From [Clostridium] saccharolyticum WM1 (GTDB lineage Bacteria; Bacillota; Clostridia; Lachnospirales; Lachnospiraceae): DNA of 64,000 nucleotides. The stretch's first letter is position 1. Each line of letters begins with the position of its first letter. This document shows, in pieces, positions 17,903-26,157 of the stretch. Both the position numbers and the translations under genes were made by a program. The notes below the pieces were generated by a model. That model saw only the letters and a program-made list of their open reading frames with translations, ran no database searches and was not told the DNA's origin. Location of the stretch: positions 1,860,001 to 1,924,000 of the forward strand of contig NC_014376.1 of the NCBI RefSeq assembly GCF_000144625.1. Reading direction: 5' to 3'.

Positions 17903-19243
17903 ATGGAAAAGTTAATAAAAGCGAAATGTTATCGTGCAGCTATCTAGGTGCGTCTTTCCAAGGAAGATGGCGATAAGGTAGAGAGCGACAGCATTGTGAA
18001 CCAAAAGGAGTTAATCAGGCAGTATCTTAAGGATAAGCCTGATATTGAAGTGCATTCTGTCCGTGTTGATGATGGATACAGCGGTGCCAATTTTGACCGC
18101 CCTGCCTTTCAGCAAATGCTGAAGGACATACGGGGTGGTCTGATTGATTGTGTCATCGTAAAGGATTTGTCCCGTTTTGCAAGAAATTTTGTAGAAGCGG
18201 GGCGATTCCTAGATCAGGAGTTTCCGCTGTATGGAGTCCGTTTCATCGCCATTAACGATGGCTATGATTCTATCCAGAGAAAAGGCGGAGCAGATGATAT
18301 TGTACTTCCCTTCAAAAATTTGGTGAATGATGCTTACTGCCGTGACATTTCTGTAAAAATCAGGAGCCAGCTTGAAGTCAAACGGAAAAAGGGAGACTTT
18401 ATCGGCTCTTTTGCCGTATACGGGTATCTGAAAGACCCTGATGACAGGCACAAGCTGGTCATAGACGAGTATGCCGCCGATGTGGTACGGGATATATTCA
18501 AATGGAAGCTGGAGGGACTCAGCCAGCAGCGTATTGCGGAACGCTTGGATGACCAAGGTATCTTATCCCCCATGGAGTATAAGCGTTACTGCGGTATGAA
18601 GTATAAGAGCGGTTTTCAAATCAACCCAAAGGCAAGATGGACGGCTGTTGCCATTGATCGTATCCTGAAAAACCAATTTTATGTTGGTACCTTGGTGCAG
18701 GGTAAGCGAAGTACACCAAACCATAAGATCAAAAAACTCATGCAAAAACCTGAAAATGAATGGGTGTGTATTGAACATAACCATGAGCCGATTATCGAAA
18801 GAGAAATCTTTGATACGGTAAACCGCCTTCTCATGAAAGATACCCGGATTGCACCACAGGAGCAAACGGTATATCTGTTCAGCGGACTGCTGTTCTGCGG
18901 AGATTGCAGACGCAGTATGGTGCGAAACAACAATAACCGTGGCGGTAAAATCTATACCTACTATAAGATGCTCAAAATAGTAAGTTGCTTAAATAAAGAT
19001 GAATTTAATAGAGCTCAAATGGAGCTATTGGAGAAATTGTATATAACAGCTTTTTCTAGTTACAAGTCTATAAATATAAATTGGTCATCATTCCCTTATA
19101 CAACTAGCTTTAAATGGGAGCAATGTACGAAGCTGCACGATATAAATTATACAAAAGAAAAAGCCAAAAAAGAAGTTCTTTTATTATTAGAAAAAACAAT
19201 GAGAAAAAATGATATAGAAAATATATTACGCAGCATATCATAG
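17903..19243 (+). pseudogene. Large serine recombinase with in-frame TAG and replaced C-terminus
   Basis: ATG 17903 follows TTAGGAGG and reads MEKLIKAKCYRAAI, then TAG at 17945-17947, then VRLSKEDGDK. In relatives the codon at this point is usually Tyr (AALYVRLSKEDG), so one base change made the stop. The catalytic Ser is in RLSKEDG, and the resolvase core (DDGYSGANFDRPAFQQML, IVKDLSRFARN), the recombinase domain (residues about 165-270) and a zinc-ribbon CGDC near 325 are otherwise intact. A GTG at 17948 could restart just ahead of the serine, but without the first beta strand. From about 18970 the protein changes to an unrelated AT-rich sequence ending at 19243, so coiled-coil and C-terminal parts are lost. 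Not expected to be a working integrase. Confidence 0.85.
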
Positions 19244-19251
19244 GAGGTTTT

Positions 19252-19581
19252 ATGAAATTATTTACCGTTCCAGCTGATTTTAGAAAATCAACATTGGAAA
19301 TATATGAAGAGTTTAACGATATGTATCCCTCTGCCCAAATAGTTGAAACTTATGGGCAGAGGGTAGAAGGGAAATTAACGCAATCAGGAAGAATGTGTGA
19401 ATCTTTACCTCAAGTAGGCTTAAAAGAGCTTGAAGACTATGTTACATATTCTCAAAAAAGGGGTATAGGGTTTAATTATACGTTTAATTGCAGATGGTAC
19501 AGAACCTGGAAGGACTGGGATTCACAGTGGTTCCATTCGGGCAGGGTTTCAAGGATATGTCACCGCCCAGCAAGGAATTGA
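19252..19581 (+). pseudogene. N-terminal scrap resembling a U32-family peptidase
   Basis: ATG 19252 follows CATAGGAGGTTTT. The first 80 residues (MKLFTVPADFRKSTLEIYEE, then ESLPQVGLKELEDYVTYSQK and GIGFNYTFNC) look like the N-terminus of U32-peptidase-like proteins, where a strand of this type and the GIxFNY motif precede the TIM-barrel core. Near 19487 the sequence changes into prophage terminase DNA in another frame, so the last 30 residues to 19581 are not part of the original protein. The upstream orphan frame (about 18970-19243) ends nine bases before it and belongs to the same inserted piece. The family call is from remembered pattern only. Confidence 0.4.
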
Positions 19582-19817
19582 TGAAGCTGACACTGGAGAA
19601 GAAGCTGGCACATGGCGGACATCCGGTTTTGCGTTGGATGATGGATAACATCTTTATCCGTCAGGACCCGGCAGGGAATATTAAGCCGGATAAGGAGAAG
19701 TCCACGGAAAAGATTGATGGTGCGGTGGCGGCAATTATGGCTTTGGACCGTGCAATCTGGAATATCCGGAACAACGTAGGAAGTGTATACGATGATAGAG
19801 GGATTTTAGTATTTTAA
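19494..19817 (+). pseudogene. Phage terminase large subunit, C-terminal fragment
   Basis: The frame MVQNLEGLGFTVVPFGQGF ... LAHGGHPVLRWMMDNIFI ... EKIDGAVAAIMALDRAI ... YDDRGILVF is the end of the nuclease domain of HK97/lambdoid-type terminase large subunits. The GNPVLRW-like and KIDGAxA motifs are usual near its last active-site Asp. About 108 residues of the normal 550 remain, and the ATPase domain is absent. The 5' edge at about 19487 is a sharp junction to the U32-like scrap. A TTG at 19488 is in frame, but there is no ribosome-binding site. Confidence 0.8.
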
Positions 19818-19852
19818 AGAAGTCATCTGCACAGAATAGAGTTAGAAGTCTA

Positions 19853-19900
19853 TTTACTTTATAGAAAAAAAGAGTTATAATAATATCATAATAATGATAT
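19853..19900 (+). promoter_or_regulatory. Promoter and palindromic operator of the toxin-antitoxin operon
   Basis: TTTACT (19853-19858), a 17-base spacer and TATAAT (19876-19881) form a sigma-A-type promoter. Overlapping the start region is a perfect inverted repeat ATATCAT-AATA-ATGATAT (19883-19900), the expected autorepression site for a Phd/YefM antitoxin. It lies just upstream of the antitoxin RBS GAAAGGA. Confidence 0.78.
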
Positions 19901-19917
19901 GAAAGGAAGTGCAGTAT

Positions 19918-20184
19918 ATGATTATTAAAGCATCAGCGGCATTGAGAAATGACTATACAACGATTTCCAATCTGGCAAAAGAGACAAAAGAACCTATTTA
20001 TATAACTAAAAATGGTGAAGGTGATATGGTGCTGATGAGCATTGACGCCTTTGAAAAACGGGAGCAGATTTTAGAACTACGGTCGAGGGTGCTGCAGGCA
20101 GAGCAGGAGCGTCTTAGCGGAGCAAAAACCATGAGTGTTTCAGAAGCCAGAAAAGCATTAAGAGAGCGTTTAAATGAAGCATAA
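19918..20184 (+). CDS. Phd/YefM-family antitoxin
   Basis: The 88-residue protein starts MIIKASAALRNDYTTISNLA, continues with KEPIYITKNGEGDMVLMSID and has a helical C-terminus rich in charged residues (KTMSVSEARKALRERLNEA). This is the Phd/YefM fold, in which the N-terminal part binds operator DNA and the C-terminal helix wraps the toxin. The ATG at 19918 is preferred over an in-frame GTG at 19909 because of the spacing from GAAAGGA. It overlaps the toxin gene by 11 bases, giving coupled synthesis. Unlike its phage-structural neighbours it has its own promoter and a terminator after the toxin. Confidence 0.92.
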   Translation: MIIKASAALRNDYTTISNLAKETKEPIYITKNGEGDMVLMSIDAFEKREQILELRSRVLQAEQERLSGAKTMSVSEARKALRERLNEA

Positions 20185-20479
20185 GGTGGAAATTCTTCCA
20201 TCTGCCTGGGAGGATTTGAAGGGAATTGAAGACTATTATACAGTACAGTTTGATGTAGAAACGGCATTAAAAGTCAGTGACCATATTTTAGATGCCATTG
20301 AACGTTTAGAGAATTTCCCGGATTCTGGCTCCCTAACACCTGACAACTGGCTCAATGAAAGAGAATACCGAATGGTGATATGTAAAAAGCATGTGGTAAT
20401 TTATAAGACAATAGAAACATCTGTTTATGTTTATCATATCGCAGATACGCAAACTGAATATACGAAATTGTTTTATTAG
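20174..20479 (+). CDS. RelE/ParE-superfamily toxin
   Basis: The 101-residue protein has the ParE/RelE outline: VEILPSAWEDLKGIEDYY (strand then helix), a long helix up to residue 50, FPDSGSLTP, then REYRMVICKKHVVIYKTI and a final VYVYHIADTQTEY strand. ParE members poison gyrase, whereas RelE members cut mRNA on the ribosome. The sequence alone does not separate them; the RMVICKKHVVIYK and HIADTQTEY parts look most like the ParE/RelE-like plasmid-stabilisation group. Length and start are normal. It is paired with the Phd/YefM antitoxin just upstream. Confidence 0.9.
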   Translation: MKHKVEILPSAWEDLKGIEDYYTVQFDVETALKVSDHILDAIERLENFPDSGSLTPDNWLNEREYRMVICKKHVVIYKTIETSVYVYHIADTQTEYTKLFY

Positions 20480-20493
20480 TAAGCGGGTTATAA

Positions 20494-20531
20494 GAAGCCT
20501 TGGGAGTATGGTGTCTCAAGGCTTTCTTTTT
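20494..20531 (+). terminator. Terminator after the toxin gene
   Basis: GAAGCCTTGGGA (20494-20505) pairs with TCTCAAGGCTTTC (20514-20526), followed by TTTTTG. This isolates the toxin-antitoxin operon from the portal gene, whose RBS CAGGAGGAAAG begins 15 bases later. Confidence 0.8.
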
Positions 20532-20554
20532 GTCTATTTTCAGGAGGAAAGCAG

Positions 20555-21820
20555 ATGGGAATCAGAAGTTTAATGGGAATCCGTGGAGCAAGGGATAAGC
20601 CAAGGAACTCTTATGCAGGTTCTGCCTTATTCTTTTTATTTGGAAGAAGCACCAGCGGTAAGCCAGTCAATGAGCGGACAGCCATGCAGACTACGGCAGT
20701 GTATTCCTGTGTGCGGATTCTGGCAGAGGCGGTGGCTTCACTTCCACTTCATATCTATCAATATACGGACAAGGGGAAGGAGCGGGTGGCTGACCATCCG
20801 CTTTATCCTATCCTACACGATGAGCCGAATGAGGAAATGACTTCTTTTGTATTTCGTGAAACACTAATGAGCCATCTGCTGATTTGGGGGAATGCTTATG
20901 CACAGATTATCCGGGATGGCGCAGGCAGGGTGCTTGGATTGTATCCGCTCCTGCCAAACAAGATGAAGGTGGACCGGGCAGATAATGGGGAGATTATCTT
21001 TATTTATTCCAGGGATTCGGAAGAAAATCTGAACTTTAGCACTTACGGTCAGATTTATCTTTGGCGGCAGGATGCTCTGCATATCCCGGGGCTTGGTTTT
21101 GATGGTCTTGTGGGGTATTCGCCCATTGCTATGGCGAAGAACGCTGTGGGAATGACACAGGCCTGTGAAGAGTACGGAGCAAGTTTCTTTGCCAACGGGG
21201 CAAATCCCGGCGGCGTATTGGAGCATCCCGGAGTGTTAAAAGACCCCGGCAAGGTTCGCGAAAGCTGGAATGCGGTCTACCGAGGTACCAATAATGCACA
21301 TAAGATTGCGGTGCTGGAGGAAGGGATGAAATACCAGCAGATTGGTATCCCACCGGAGGAAGCACAGTTTCTGGAAACACGCAAGTTTCAAATTAATGAG
21401 ATTGCCCGGTTATACCGGATTCCGCCCCACATGGTAGGGGACTTGGAAAAGTCCAGCTTTTCCAACATAGAGCAGCAGTCTTTGGAATTCGTGAAGTATA
21501 CTCTGAACCCATGGGTCATCCGCTGGGAACAGTCCTTGCAGAAGGCACTATTGCTTCCGGAGGAGAAGAAGGAATACTTCATTAAATTAAATGTGGACGG
21601 ACTGCTCCGTGGGGATTACCAGAGCCGGATGACCGGATATGCCACAGCAAGACAGAATGGCTGGATGTCCGCCAACGATATCCGGGAACTGGAGGATTTA
21701 AACCCGATACCGGAGGAGGAAGGGGGAAACCTCTATCTGATAAATGGGAATATGACAAAGTTAAAGGATGCCGGGCTGTTTGCCAGAAATGACACAGAAA
21801 AAGAAGAGGAACCAACTTAG
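20555..21820 (+). CDS. Phage portal protein (HK97 gp3 family)
   Basis: The 421-residue protein makes the dodecameric ring through which DNA enters the capsid. Family signatures are NERTAMQTTAVYSCVRILAE near the N-terminus, ASLPLHIYQ, HPLYPILHDEPNEEM, GNAYAQIIRD, HIPGLGFDGLVGYSPI and the late FSNIEQQSLEFVKYTLNPW. The length is normal. AGGAGGAAAG precedes the ATG. It is followed by the protease and capsid genes in the usual order, and its frame is intact although the flanking terminase is not. Confidence 0.96.
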   Translation: MGIRSLMGIRGARDKPRNSYAGSALFFLFGRSTSGKPVNERTAMQTTAVYSCVRILAEAVASLPLHIYQYTDKGKERVADHPLYPILHDEPNEEMTSFVFRETLMSHLLIWGNAYAQIIRDGAGRVLGLYPLLPNKMKVDRADNGEIIFIYSRDSEENLNFSTYGQIYLWRQDALHIPGLGFDGLVGYSPIAMAKNAVGMTQACEEYGASFFANGANPGGVLEHPGVLKDPGKVRESWNAVYRGTNNAHKIAVLEEGMKYQQIGIPPEEAQFLETRKFQINEIARLYRIPPHMVGDLEKSSFSNIEQQSLEFVKYTLNPWVIRWEQSLQKALLLPEEKKEYFIKLNVDGLLRGDYQSRMTGYATARQNGWMSANDIRELEDLNPIPEEEGGNLYLINGNMTKLKDAGLFARNDTEKEEEPT

Positions 21821-21877
21821 CGGTATGAGGCTGCTGGGGGAGGTTCCTTTTTGTGTGTAAGAAAGTGAGGAATACGG

Positions 21878-22588
21878 GTGAAACGGAAGTTTTGGAACTG
21901 GGTGAAGAATGAGGACAAAGGAGGAAGGACGCTGTACCTGGACGGGGAAATTTCAGACGAAACCTGGTATGGCGATGAAGTGACACCGGAACTGTTCCGC
22001 AGAGAACTGGTATCCGGCAACGGTGATATTACGGTTTGGATTAATTCTTCGGGCGGAGATGTGTTTGCGGCGGCACAAATTTACAACATGCTGATGGACT
22101 ATAAGGGAAATGTGACCGTGAAGGTGGATGCCCTGGCTGCTTCGGCTGCCTCTGTCATTGCTATGGCAGGAACTACGGTGCAGATGTCCCCGGTTGCCAT
22201 GATGATGATCCACAACCCCATGACGGTTGCCATCGGGGATTCGGAGGAGATGAAGAAAGCCGGAGCCATGCTGGACGAGGTGAAGGAAAGCATTATGAAC
22301 GCCTATGAAATCAAGACTGGGCTGAACCGGACAAAGGTTTCCCATCTGATGGATGCAGAGAGCTGGTTCAATGCCAGGAAGGCAGTGGAACTTGGATTTG
22401 CAGATGAGATTTTAGAGAACAAAAGTGGAAACAGGGAGAAGGAAAATAGGCTGGAACTGGAAGGACTGATGTTTTCCAGAGCGGCGGTTGCCAATTCCCT
22501 ATTAGATAAGTTAATCCCGAAGAAACCGGAAAAGAAGGGAATTCCGGCAGAGCAGTTAGAAAAGCGTTTGAATCTATTAAGTCATTGA
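21878..22588 (+). CDS. ClpP-like phage head maturation protease
   Basis: The 236-residue serine protease starts at GTG 21878 (GTGAGGAATACGG upstream). ClpP-type signatures are INSSGGDVFAAAQIYN, the nucleophile Ser in ASAASVIAMAG (about residue 90) and the catalytic His in MMMIHNPMT (about 115), with a suitable Asp in ETGLN-type helix positions further on. In HK97-type phages it trims the scaffold part of the major capsid protein during head maturation. The last 60 residues are charged and helical. The gene is directly upstream of the capsid gene, with 13 bases between. Confidence 0.95.
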   Translation: MKRKFWNWVKNEDKGGRTLYLDGEISDETWYGDEVTPELFRRELVSGNGDITVWINSSGGDVFAAAQIYNMLMDYKGNVTVKVDALAASAASVIAMAGTTVQMSPVAMMMIHNPMTVAIGDSEEMKKAGAMLDEVKESIMNAYEIKTGLNRTKVSHLMDAESWFNARKAVELGFADEILENKSGNREKENRLELEGLMFSRAAVANSLLDKLIPKKPEKKGIPAEQLEKRLNLLSH

Positions 22589-22601
22589 GGAGGAAGAATC
22601 T

Positions 22602-23810
22602 ATGAAACAGATTTTAGAATTAAGGGAAAAAAGAGCGAAGGCGTGGGAATCGGCAAAGAAATTCCTGGATGAGAAGCGTGGGGATGACGGCTGCCTTAAT
22701 ACGGAGGATACTGCTGCGTATGAAAAGATGGAGGCAGATGTGATGAACCTGGGCAAAGAAATTGAGCGCCTGGAACGCCAGGCTGCCATTGACCTGGAAC
22801 TGTCAAAGCCAACCAGTACACCGATTACCAACAAACCAAACGGAAATCCATCTGGTGAAGAAAAGACGGGCAGGGCAGGCATGGAATACCGCAGGGAGTT
22901 TTGGAATGCCATGCGAAAGAAGAACTACTACGATGTAAATAATGCACTACAGATTGGCACGGATTCCGAGGGTGGATATTTAGTGCCGGATGAGTTTGAG
23001 CAGACGCTGGTGCAGGGACTGGAGGAAGAAAATGTGTTCCGTACTTTGGCAACCATAATCCAGACTTCCAGCGGTGACCGGAAAATTCCGGTGGTGGCAA
23101 CGAAGGGAGAGGCTTCCTGGGTAGATGAGGAAGGACAGATTCCAGAGTCTGATGATTCTTTCGGACAGGTATCCATTGCGGCTTATAAGGTAGCAACCAT
23201 GATTAAAGTCTCTGACGAGCTGCTGAATGACAGCGTGTTTAACATGGAAGCCTATATCTCCAATGAGTTTTCAAGAAGAATCGGTGCGAAAGAGGAAGAA
23301 GCATTCCTTGTGGGTGATGGTAAGGGGAAACCTACTGGAATTTTCAATTCCGTCGGCGGAGCTTCTGAGGGTGTGACCACAGCCACGGTAAGCATTACTT
23401 TTGATGATGTGATGGATCTGTTCTATTCAGTGAAAAGCCCGTACCGTAAGAAATCCACCTTTGTAATGAACGATTCCACGGTAAAGGCACTCCGTAAGCT
23501 GAAGGATAATAACGGCACCTACATCTGGCAGCCTTCCGTGCAGGCAGGACAGCCAGATACGGTTTTAAACCGTCCAGTGGTGACGTCTGCTTATGCGCCG
23601 GCCATTACAACAGGGGGAAAAGTCATTGCTTTTGGTGATTTCAAGTATTACTGGATTGCCGACAGACAGGGGCGTTCCTTTAAACGTCTGAATGAGTTAT
23701 TTGCAGCCACCGGTCAGGTTGGCTTCCTTGGAAGCCAGAAAGTGGACGGTAAGCTGATTCTGCCGGAAGCGGTGAAAGTGCTGGTCATGAAGGCAGCAAA
23801 CGGTACCTGA
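22602..23810 (+). CDS. Major capsid protein (HK97 gp5 family)
   Basis: The 402-residue protein starts with a helical scaffold (delta) region rich in Glu and Lys (residues 1-85) that the upstream protease should remove, near the KTGRAGMEYRREFWNAM segment. The mature fold begins around LQIGTDSEGGYLVPDEFEQ, followed by family motifs GEASWVDEEGQIPESD, VATMIKVSDELLNDS and FSRRIGAKEEEAFLVGDGKG. An RBS GAGGAGGAA precedes the ATG. All parts of the fold seem to be present. Confidence 0.97.
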   Translation: MKQILELREKRAKAWESAKKFLDEKRGDDGCLNTEDTAAYEKMEADVMNLGKEIERLERQAAIDLELSKPTSTPITNKPNGNPSGEEKTGRAGMEYRREFWNAMRKKNYYDVNNALQIGTDSEGGYLVPDEFEQTLVQGLEEENVFRTLATIIQTSSGDRKIPVVATKGEASWVDEEGQIPESDDSFGQVSIAAYKVATMIKVSDELLNDSVFNMEAYISNEFSRRIGAKEEEAFLVGDGKGKPTGIFNSVGGASEGVTTATVSITFDDVMDLFYSVKSPYRKKSTFVMNDSTVKALRKLKDNNGTYIWQPSVQAGQPDTVLNRPVVTSAYAPAITTGGKVIAFGDFKYYWIADRQGRSFKRLNELFAATGQVGFLGSQKVDGKLILPEAVKVLVMKAANGT

Positions 23811-23871
23811 ATCAATTTTTGAGGATTTGCTTTAGTGAGCAGGTCTTTTTTTATGTGGAAAGGAGGCATCT

Positions 23872-24147
23872 ATGGTAGCCACATTGGAAGAAATCAAGGA
23901 ATATGTACGGATTGACAGCATTGGTGAGGACGATTTCCTGCTGGGCTTGTGTGCCACATCAGAAAGTCTGTGCAGTGACATTTTACACCGGACGTTTGAT
24001 GAGATGGAGGAAGTGCCGGATCCGGTGAAGACCGCTGTGTTGTATGGCATTTCGTACTTGTATGAGAACCGGGAACAGGAGGATTTCAAAGATTTGATAT
24101 TGATGCTGAAGTGCCTGCTGTTCGGGCAGAGGGACGAGGTGTTCTGA
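23872..24147 (+). CDS. Head-tail connector (gp6-like)
   Basis: The 91-residue all-helical protein (MVATLEEIKEYVRIDSIGED, then LLGLCATSESLCSDIL, then VKTAVLYGISYLYENREQ) is the gp6/YqbG-type adaptor that docks under the portal ring. AAAGGAGG precedes the ATG. The stop TGA overlaps the next ATG (TGATG). Length and order are normal for the HK97-type module. Confidence 0.88.
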   Translation: MVATLEEIKEYVRIDSIGEDDFLLGLCATSESLCSDILHRTFDEMEEVPDPVKTAVLYGISYLYENREQEDFKDLILMLKCLLFGQRDEVF

Positions 24148-24374
24148 TGAAGATCGGGCAGTGGCGGGAGAGTATCCTGATCCAGAAAAATAACATCACG
24201 AAGGATAAGACCGGAAACCAGAAGAACGTGTGGGTCGACTACTATTCCTGCCACGCTTATGTGAATAACCTGTCCGGCCGGGAATACTGGGAGGCGGCAC
24301 AGGTGAACCAGGAGGCTTCCCTCTATTTTATTGTGCGGTACTGCAGGGAACTGGAATCCATGGACAGCACCTGA
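24147..24374 (+). pseudogene. Head-closure protein, C-terminally truncated
   Basis: ATG 24147 overlaps the connector stop. The 75 residues (MKIGQWRESILIQKNN, NQKNVWVDYYSCHAYVNNLSGREYWEA, SLYFIVRYCRELE) match the N-terminal two thirds of SPP1 gp16-type head-tail adaptors, which usually have about 110 residues and end in strands missing here. A junction lies near 24360. A second frame after it (APECKYAQMATQEDMDSF, ending with TGA at about 24421) looks like the end of an unrelated gene. Confidence 0.75.
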
Positions 24375-24429
24375 GTGTAAGTATGCCCAGATGGCTACGC
24401 AGGAGGATATGGACAGTTTTTGATTTACG

Positions 24430-24458
24430 TTGATTGGCTGGCTGTTTCCTGCTATACT
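24430..24458 (+). promoter_or_regulatory. Promoter-like repeat, copy 1
   Basis: TTGATT (24430-24435), 17 bases and TATACT (24453-24458) make a credible sigma-A promoter. The spacer end GTTTCCTGC and surrounding bases recur at 26814-26842, where the same hexamers and spacing are found. It would drive the broken abortive-infection-like gene at 24515. Confidence 0.6.
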
Positions 24459-24514
24459 AGTAAGGGAAATGGCTGGATTGGTCAGTATAAAATCGGGATT
24501 TAAGGAGATGGCTT

Positions 24515-25055
24515 ATGAAATTATATACTGAAAGGCATGGTATAAGAGCACCACGGGAAAAGACATATTTAATTAACAGAGATATGTATTCATTACTTTT
24601 TGATTGCTGTAAAAGATTTATCAAATGCAACATAGTCACTATCTGTAAAATCATGATGACAGTTTAGAGTAAAAATATGTTTTGCAGCAGTACATGAGGT
24701 AGGCACAAGAGAGTTGTTGAAAGATGCTGTTGCATTATATAAGACACCAAATCCTTCAGCACGACAAGATTCAGTGGAAATGATATGGGATGCGTTTGAA
24801 CGTCTTAAAACTTACTATACAACATTGGATAAGAAACATTCATCAGAAAAAATAGTGAATGATATAGCAAACGGAAATGATGACTTTGTTAATTTGTTTA
24901 ATGATGAATTTAAGATGTTGACGGACATTGGAAATAAATATCGCATACGCCATCATGAAACTAATAAGATTGATATTACAGATGTCCGTTATTACGATTA
25001 TCTTTTTAATCGTTGTTTATCACTAATTGCACTTGCTATAGAATACCTGATTTGA
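24515..25055 (+). pseudogene. Abortive-infection-like gene (AbiJ-NTD4/HEPN type), internally deleted
   Basis: A start with good RBS (TAAGGAG) reads MKLYTERHGIRAPREKTYLI and MYSLLFDCC, the N-terminus of a family that carries the AbiJ N-terminal domain 4. The frame is then lost (stop near 24667), and from about 24700 the C-terminal part of the same kind of protein continues to 25055: ELLKDAVALYKTPNPSARQD, FERLKTYYTTLDKK, RIRHHETNKIDI, LSLIALAIEYL. The RIRHH segment resembles the catalytic Rx4-6H region of HEPN nucleases. About half of the expected protein between the two pieces is missing. The family name is recalled from pattern, so moderate certainty. Confidence 0.55.
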
Positions 25056-25223
25056 AGGAAACACTGAATATGTACGATTTCTTTGAAAAAGGAAAATTCG
25101 GGATAACTATAGATGTGTTGTCCGGCTGAAATAAAAGATTTAGTGAGAAAAGTATTTAGATGAATTCTCATTTATCGGGAAGTTGAACATAGAGAAGCAA
25201 GTTATAATACGAGGAGGGGTATT

Positions 25224-25559
25224 ATGGAAAAAAGGGTTGATTTTGAACAGTTTGCTGATTCGAAACTTGCCATTAGCAATTATATGCATTCTAAAGCGGG
25301 AAACGACTATATGCATGAAGCGAGAATTTTAGTTTCTTCCAGAGGAGAAACCAAGTACAACAGTATTTTGAAGGTGGTTCCGAGAATAGAAACTAATAAT
25401 TCATTTATTGATATAATCGGAGACGCGCAATTTGAACGAGATTATTACGCAAGATATACTAACGAATATCAGAAGTTTGCTTTTATTAACGGCATACTTT
25501 TGATTAGAGGTGAGGACATATGGGGAAATCCCATTGAGATTGATATAACAAGTGTATGA
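25224..25559 (+). CDS. Hypothetical protein
   Basis: I do not recognise this 111-residue protein (MEKRVDFEQFADSKLAISNY start, GDAQFERDYYARYTNEYQKF, ILLIRGEDIWGNPIEIDITS end). It is soluble with mixed helix and strand and no signal peptide. GAGGAGGGG precedes the ATG by about six bases, so translation is likely. It lies between the Abi-like pseudogene and the acetyltransferase, and 60 bases separate its stop from the likely start of that gene, suggesting one transcript. The 168 bases before it hold no gene that I can support. Confidence 0.55.
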   Translation: MEKRVDFEQFADSKLAISNYMHSKAGNDYMHEARILVSSRGETKYNSILKVVPRIETNNSFIDIIGDAQFERDYYARYTNEYQKFAFINGILLIRGEDIWGNPIEIDITSV

Positions 25560-25597
25560 GAATGAAGAAAATTTATCGGGGATGTGGAGAAAAGAGA

Positions 25598-26110
25598 ATG
25601 ATCTGCAAAATAAGAAAATGGGAGTTGTCGGATGCAATGGATTTAGCGGCGGCTCTTTCCAATAAAAAAGTACAAGATAATCTTCGGGACGGATTGCCAT
25701 ACCCTTACACCGAGCAGGACGGAACGGATTATATCTCTGCGATGCTTTCCACAGATGAAAATGAAACTTTTGCTTTTGCTATTACAGTAGATGGTAAAGT
25801 GATTGGCAGTATCGGGATTTTTCGCCAGGGGAACATACACAGGCAGGTTGCCGAGTTGGGATATTACATCGCAGAAGAATATTGGGGCAAAGGAATTATG
25901 ACAGAAGCCGTAAAACAAATTTGCGGGTATGTTTTTGACAAGAGCGATATTATCCGTATCTATGCAGAACCGTTCGCATACAATGTCGCATCTTGCCGTG
26001 TGCTTGAAAAAGCAGGCTTTCAATACGAAGGTACATTAAGAAGTAACGCTGTAAAGAACGGCGAAGTGATCGACATGAAGATGTATTCACTACTGAAAAC
26101 AGAAATATAG
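25598..26110 (+). CDS. GNAT-family N-acetyltransferase (RimJ/RimL type)
   Basis: The 170-residue protein is an acetyl-CoA-dependent N-acetyltransferase. Visible signatures are the start MICKIRKWELSDAMDLA, GSIGIFRQGN, AELGYYIAEEYWGKGIMTEA (the beta4-alpha3 acetyl-CoA pyrophosphate loop) and CRVLEKAGFQYEGTLRS, typical of RimJ/RimL enzymes that modify protein N-termini or small amines. I chose ATG 25598, where the family homology starts, over the in-frame upstream ATG at 25559 that overlaps the previous stop. The substrate cannot be told. Complete and apparently functional amid decayed DNA. Confidence 0.9.
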   Translation: MICKIRKWELSDAMDLAAALSNKKVQDNLRDGLPYPYTEQDGTDYISAMLSTDENETFAFAITVDGKVIGSIGIFRQGNIHRQVAELGYYIAEEYWGKGIMTEAVKQICGYVFDKSDIIRIYAEPFAYNVASCRVLEKAGFQYEGTLRSNAVKNGEVIDMKMYSLLKTEI

Positions 26111-26157
26111 TTTCCAGTTTTACAGTGAGCATAATCACAAATAGAATAGTTACTTAT

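Larger units (their letters stand above)
1..17947. mobile_element. Decayed integrative/conjugative element, terminal part
   Basis: The gene set is the one usually seen at an end of clostridial conjugative elements: large secreted or surface proteins, a sigma-like regulator with a helix-turn-helix, a DinG-like helicase, a small conserved protein and a large serine recombinase. No relaxase, coupling protein or VirB4 lies inside the window, so any transfer genes must be to the left of position 1. Helicase and recombinase are both broken and two insertion sequences are present, so this end looks immobile. The right boundary is uncertain because recombinase sequence runs on to about 18970, where foreign sequence takes over. 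Family-level inference from gene content only. Confidence 0.6.
19494..24374 (+). mobile_element. Prophage head-assembly module remnant (HK97 type)
   Basis: Gene order terminase large subunit (C-terminus only), portal, ClpP-like protease, major capsid protein, head-tail connector, head closure is the standard HK97-type late module. It begins inside the terminase and ends inside the head-closure gene. No integrase, repressor, tail, holin or lysin of the same phage is present. It cannot make virions alone. It is either a relic, or raw material for capsid borrowing by another mobile element, for which there is no direct evidence. Confidence 0.85.

Noticed and set aside
19494..24374. Gene transfer agent or phage-inducible island
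   Set aside because: The set lacks the terminase N-terminus, tail and lysis genes and a repressor, and both ends are truncated, so simple prophage decay is the better explanation.
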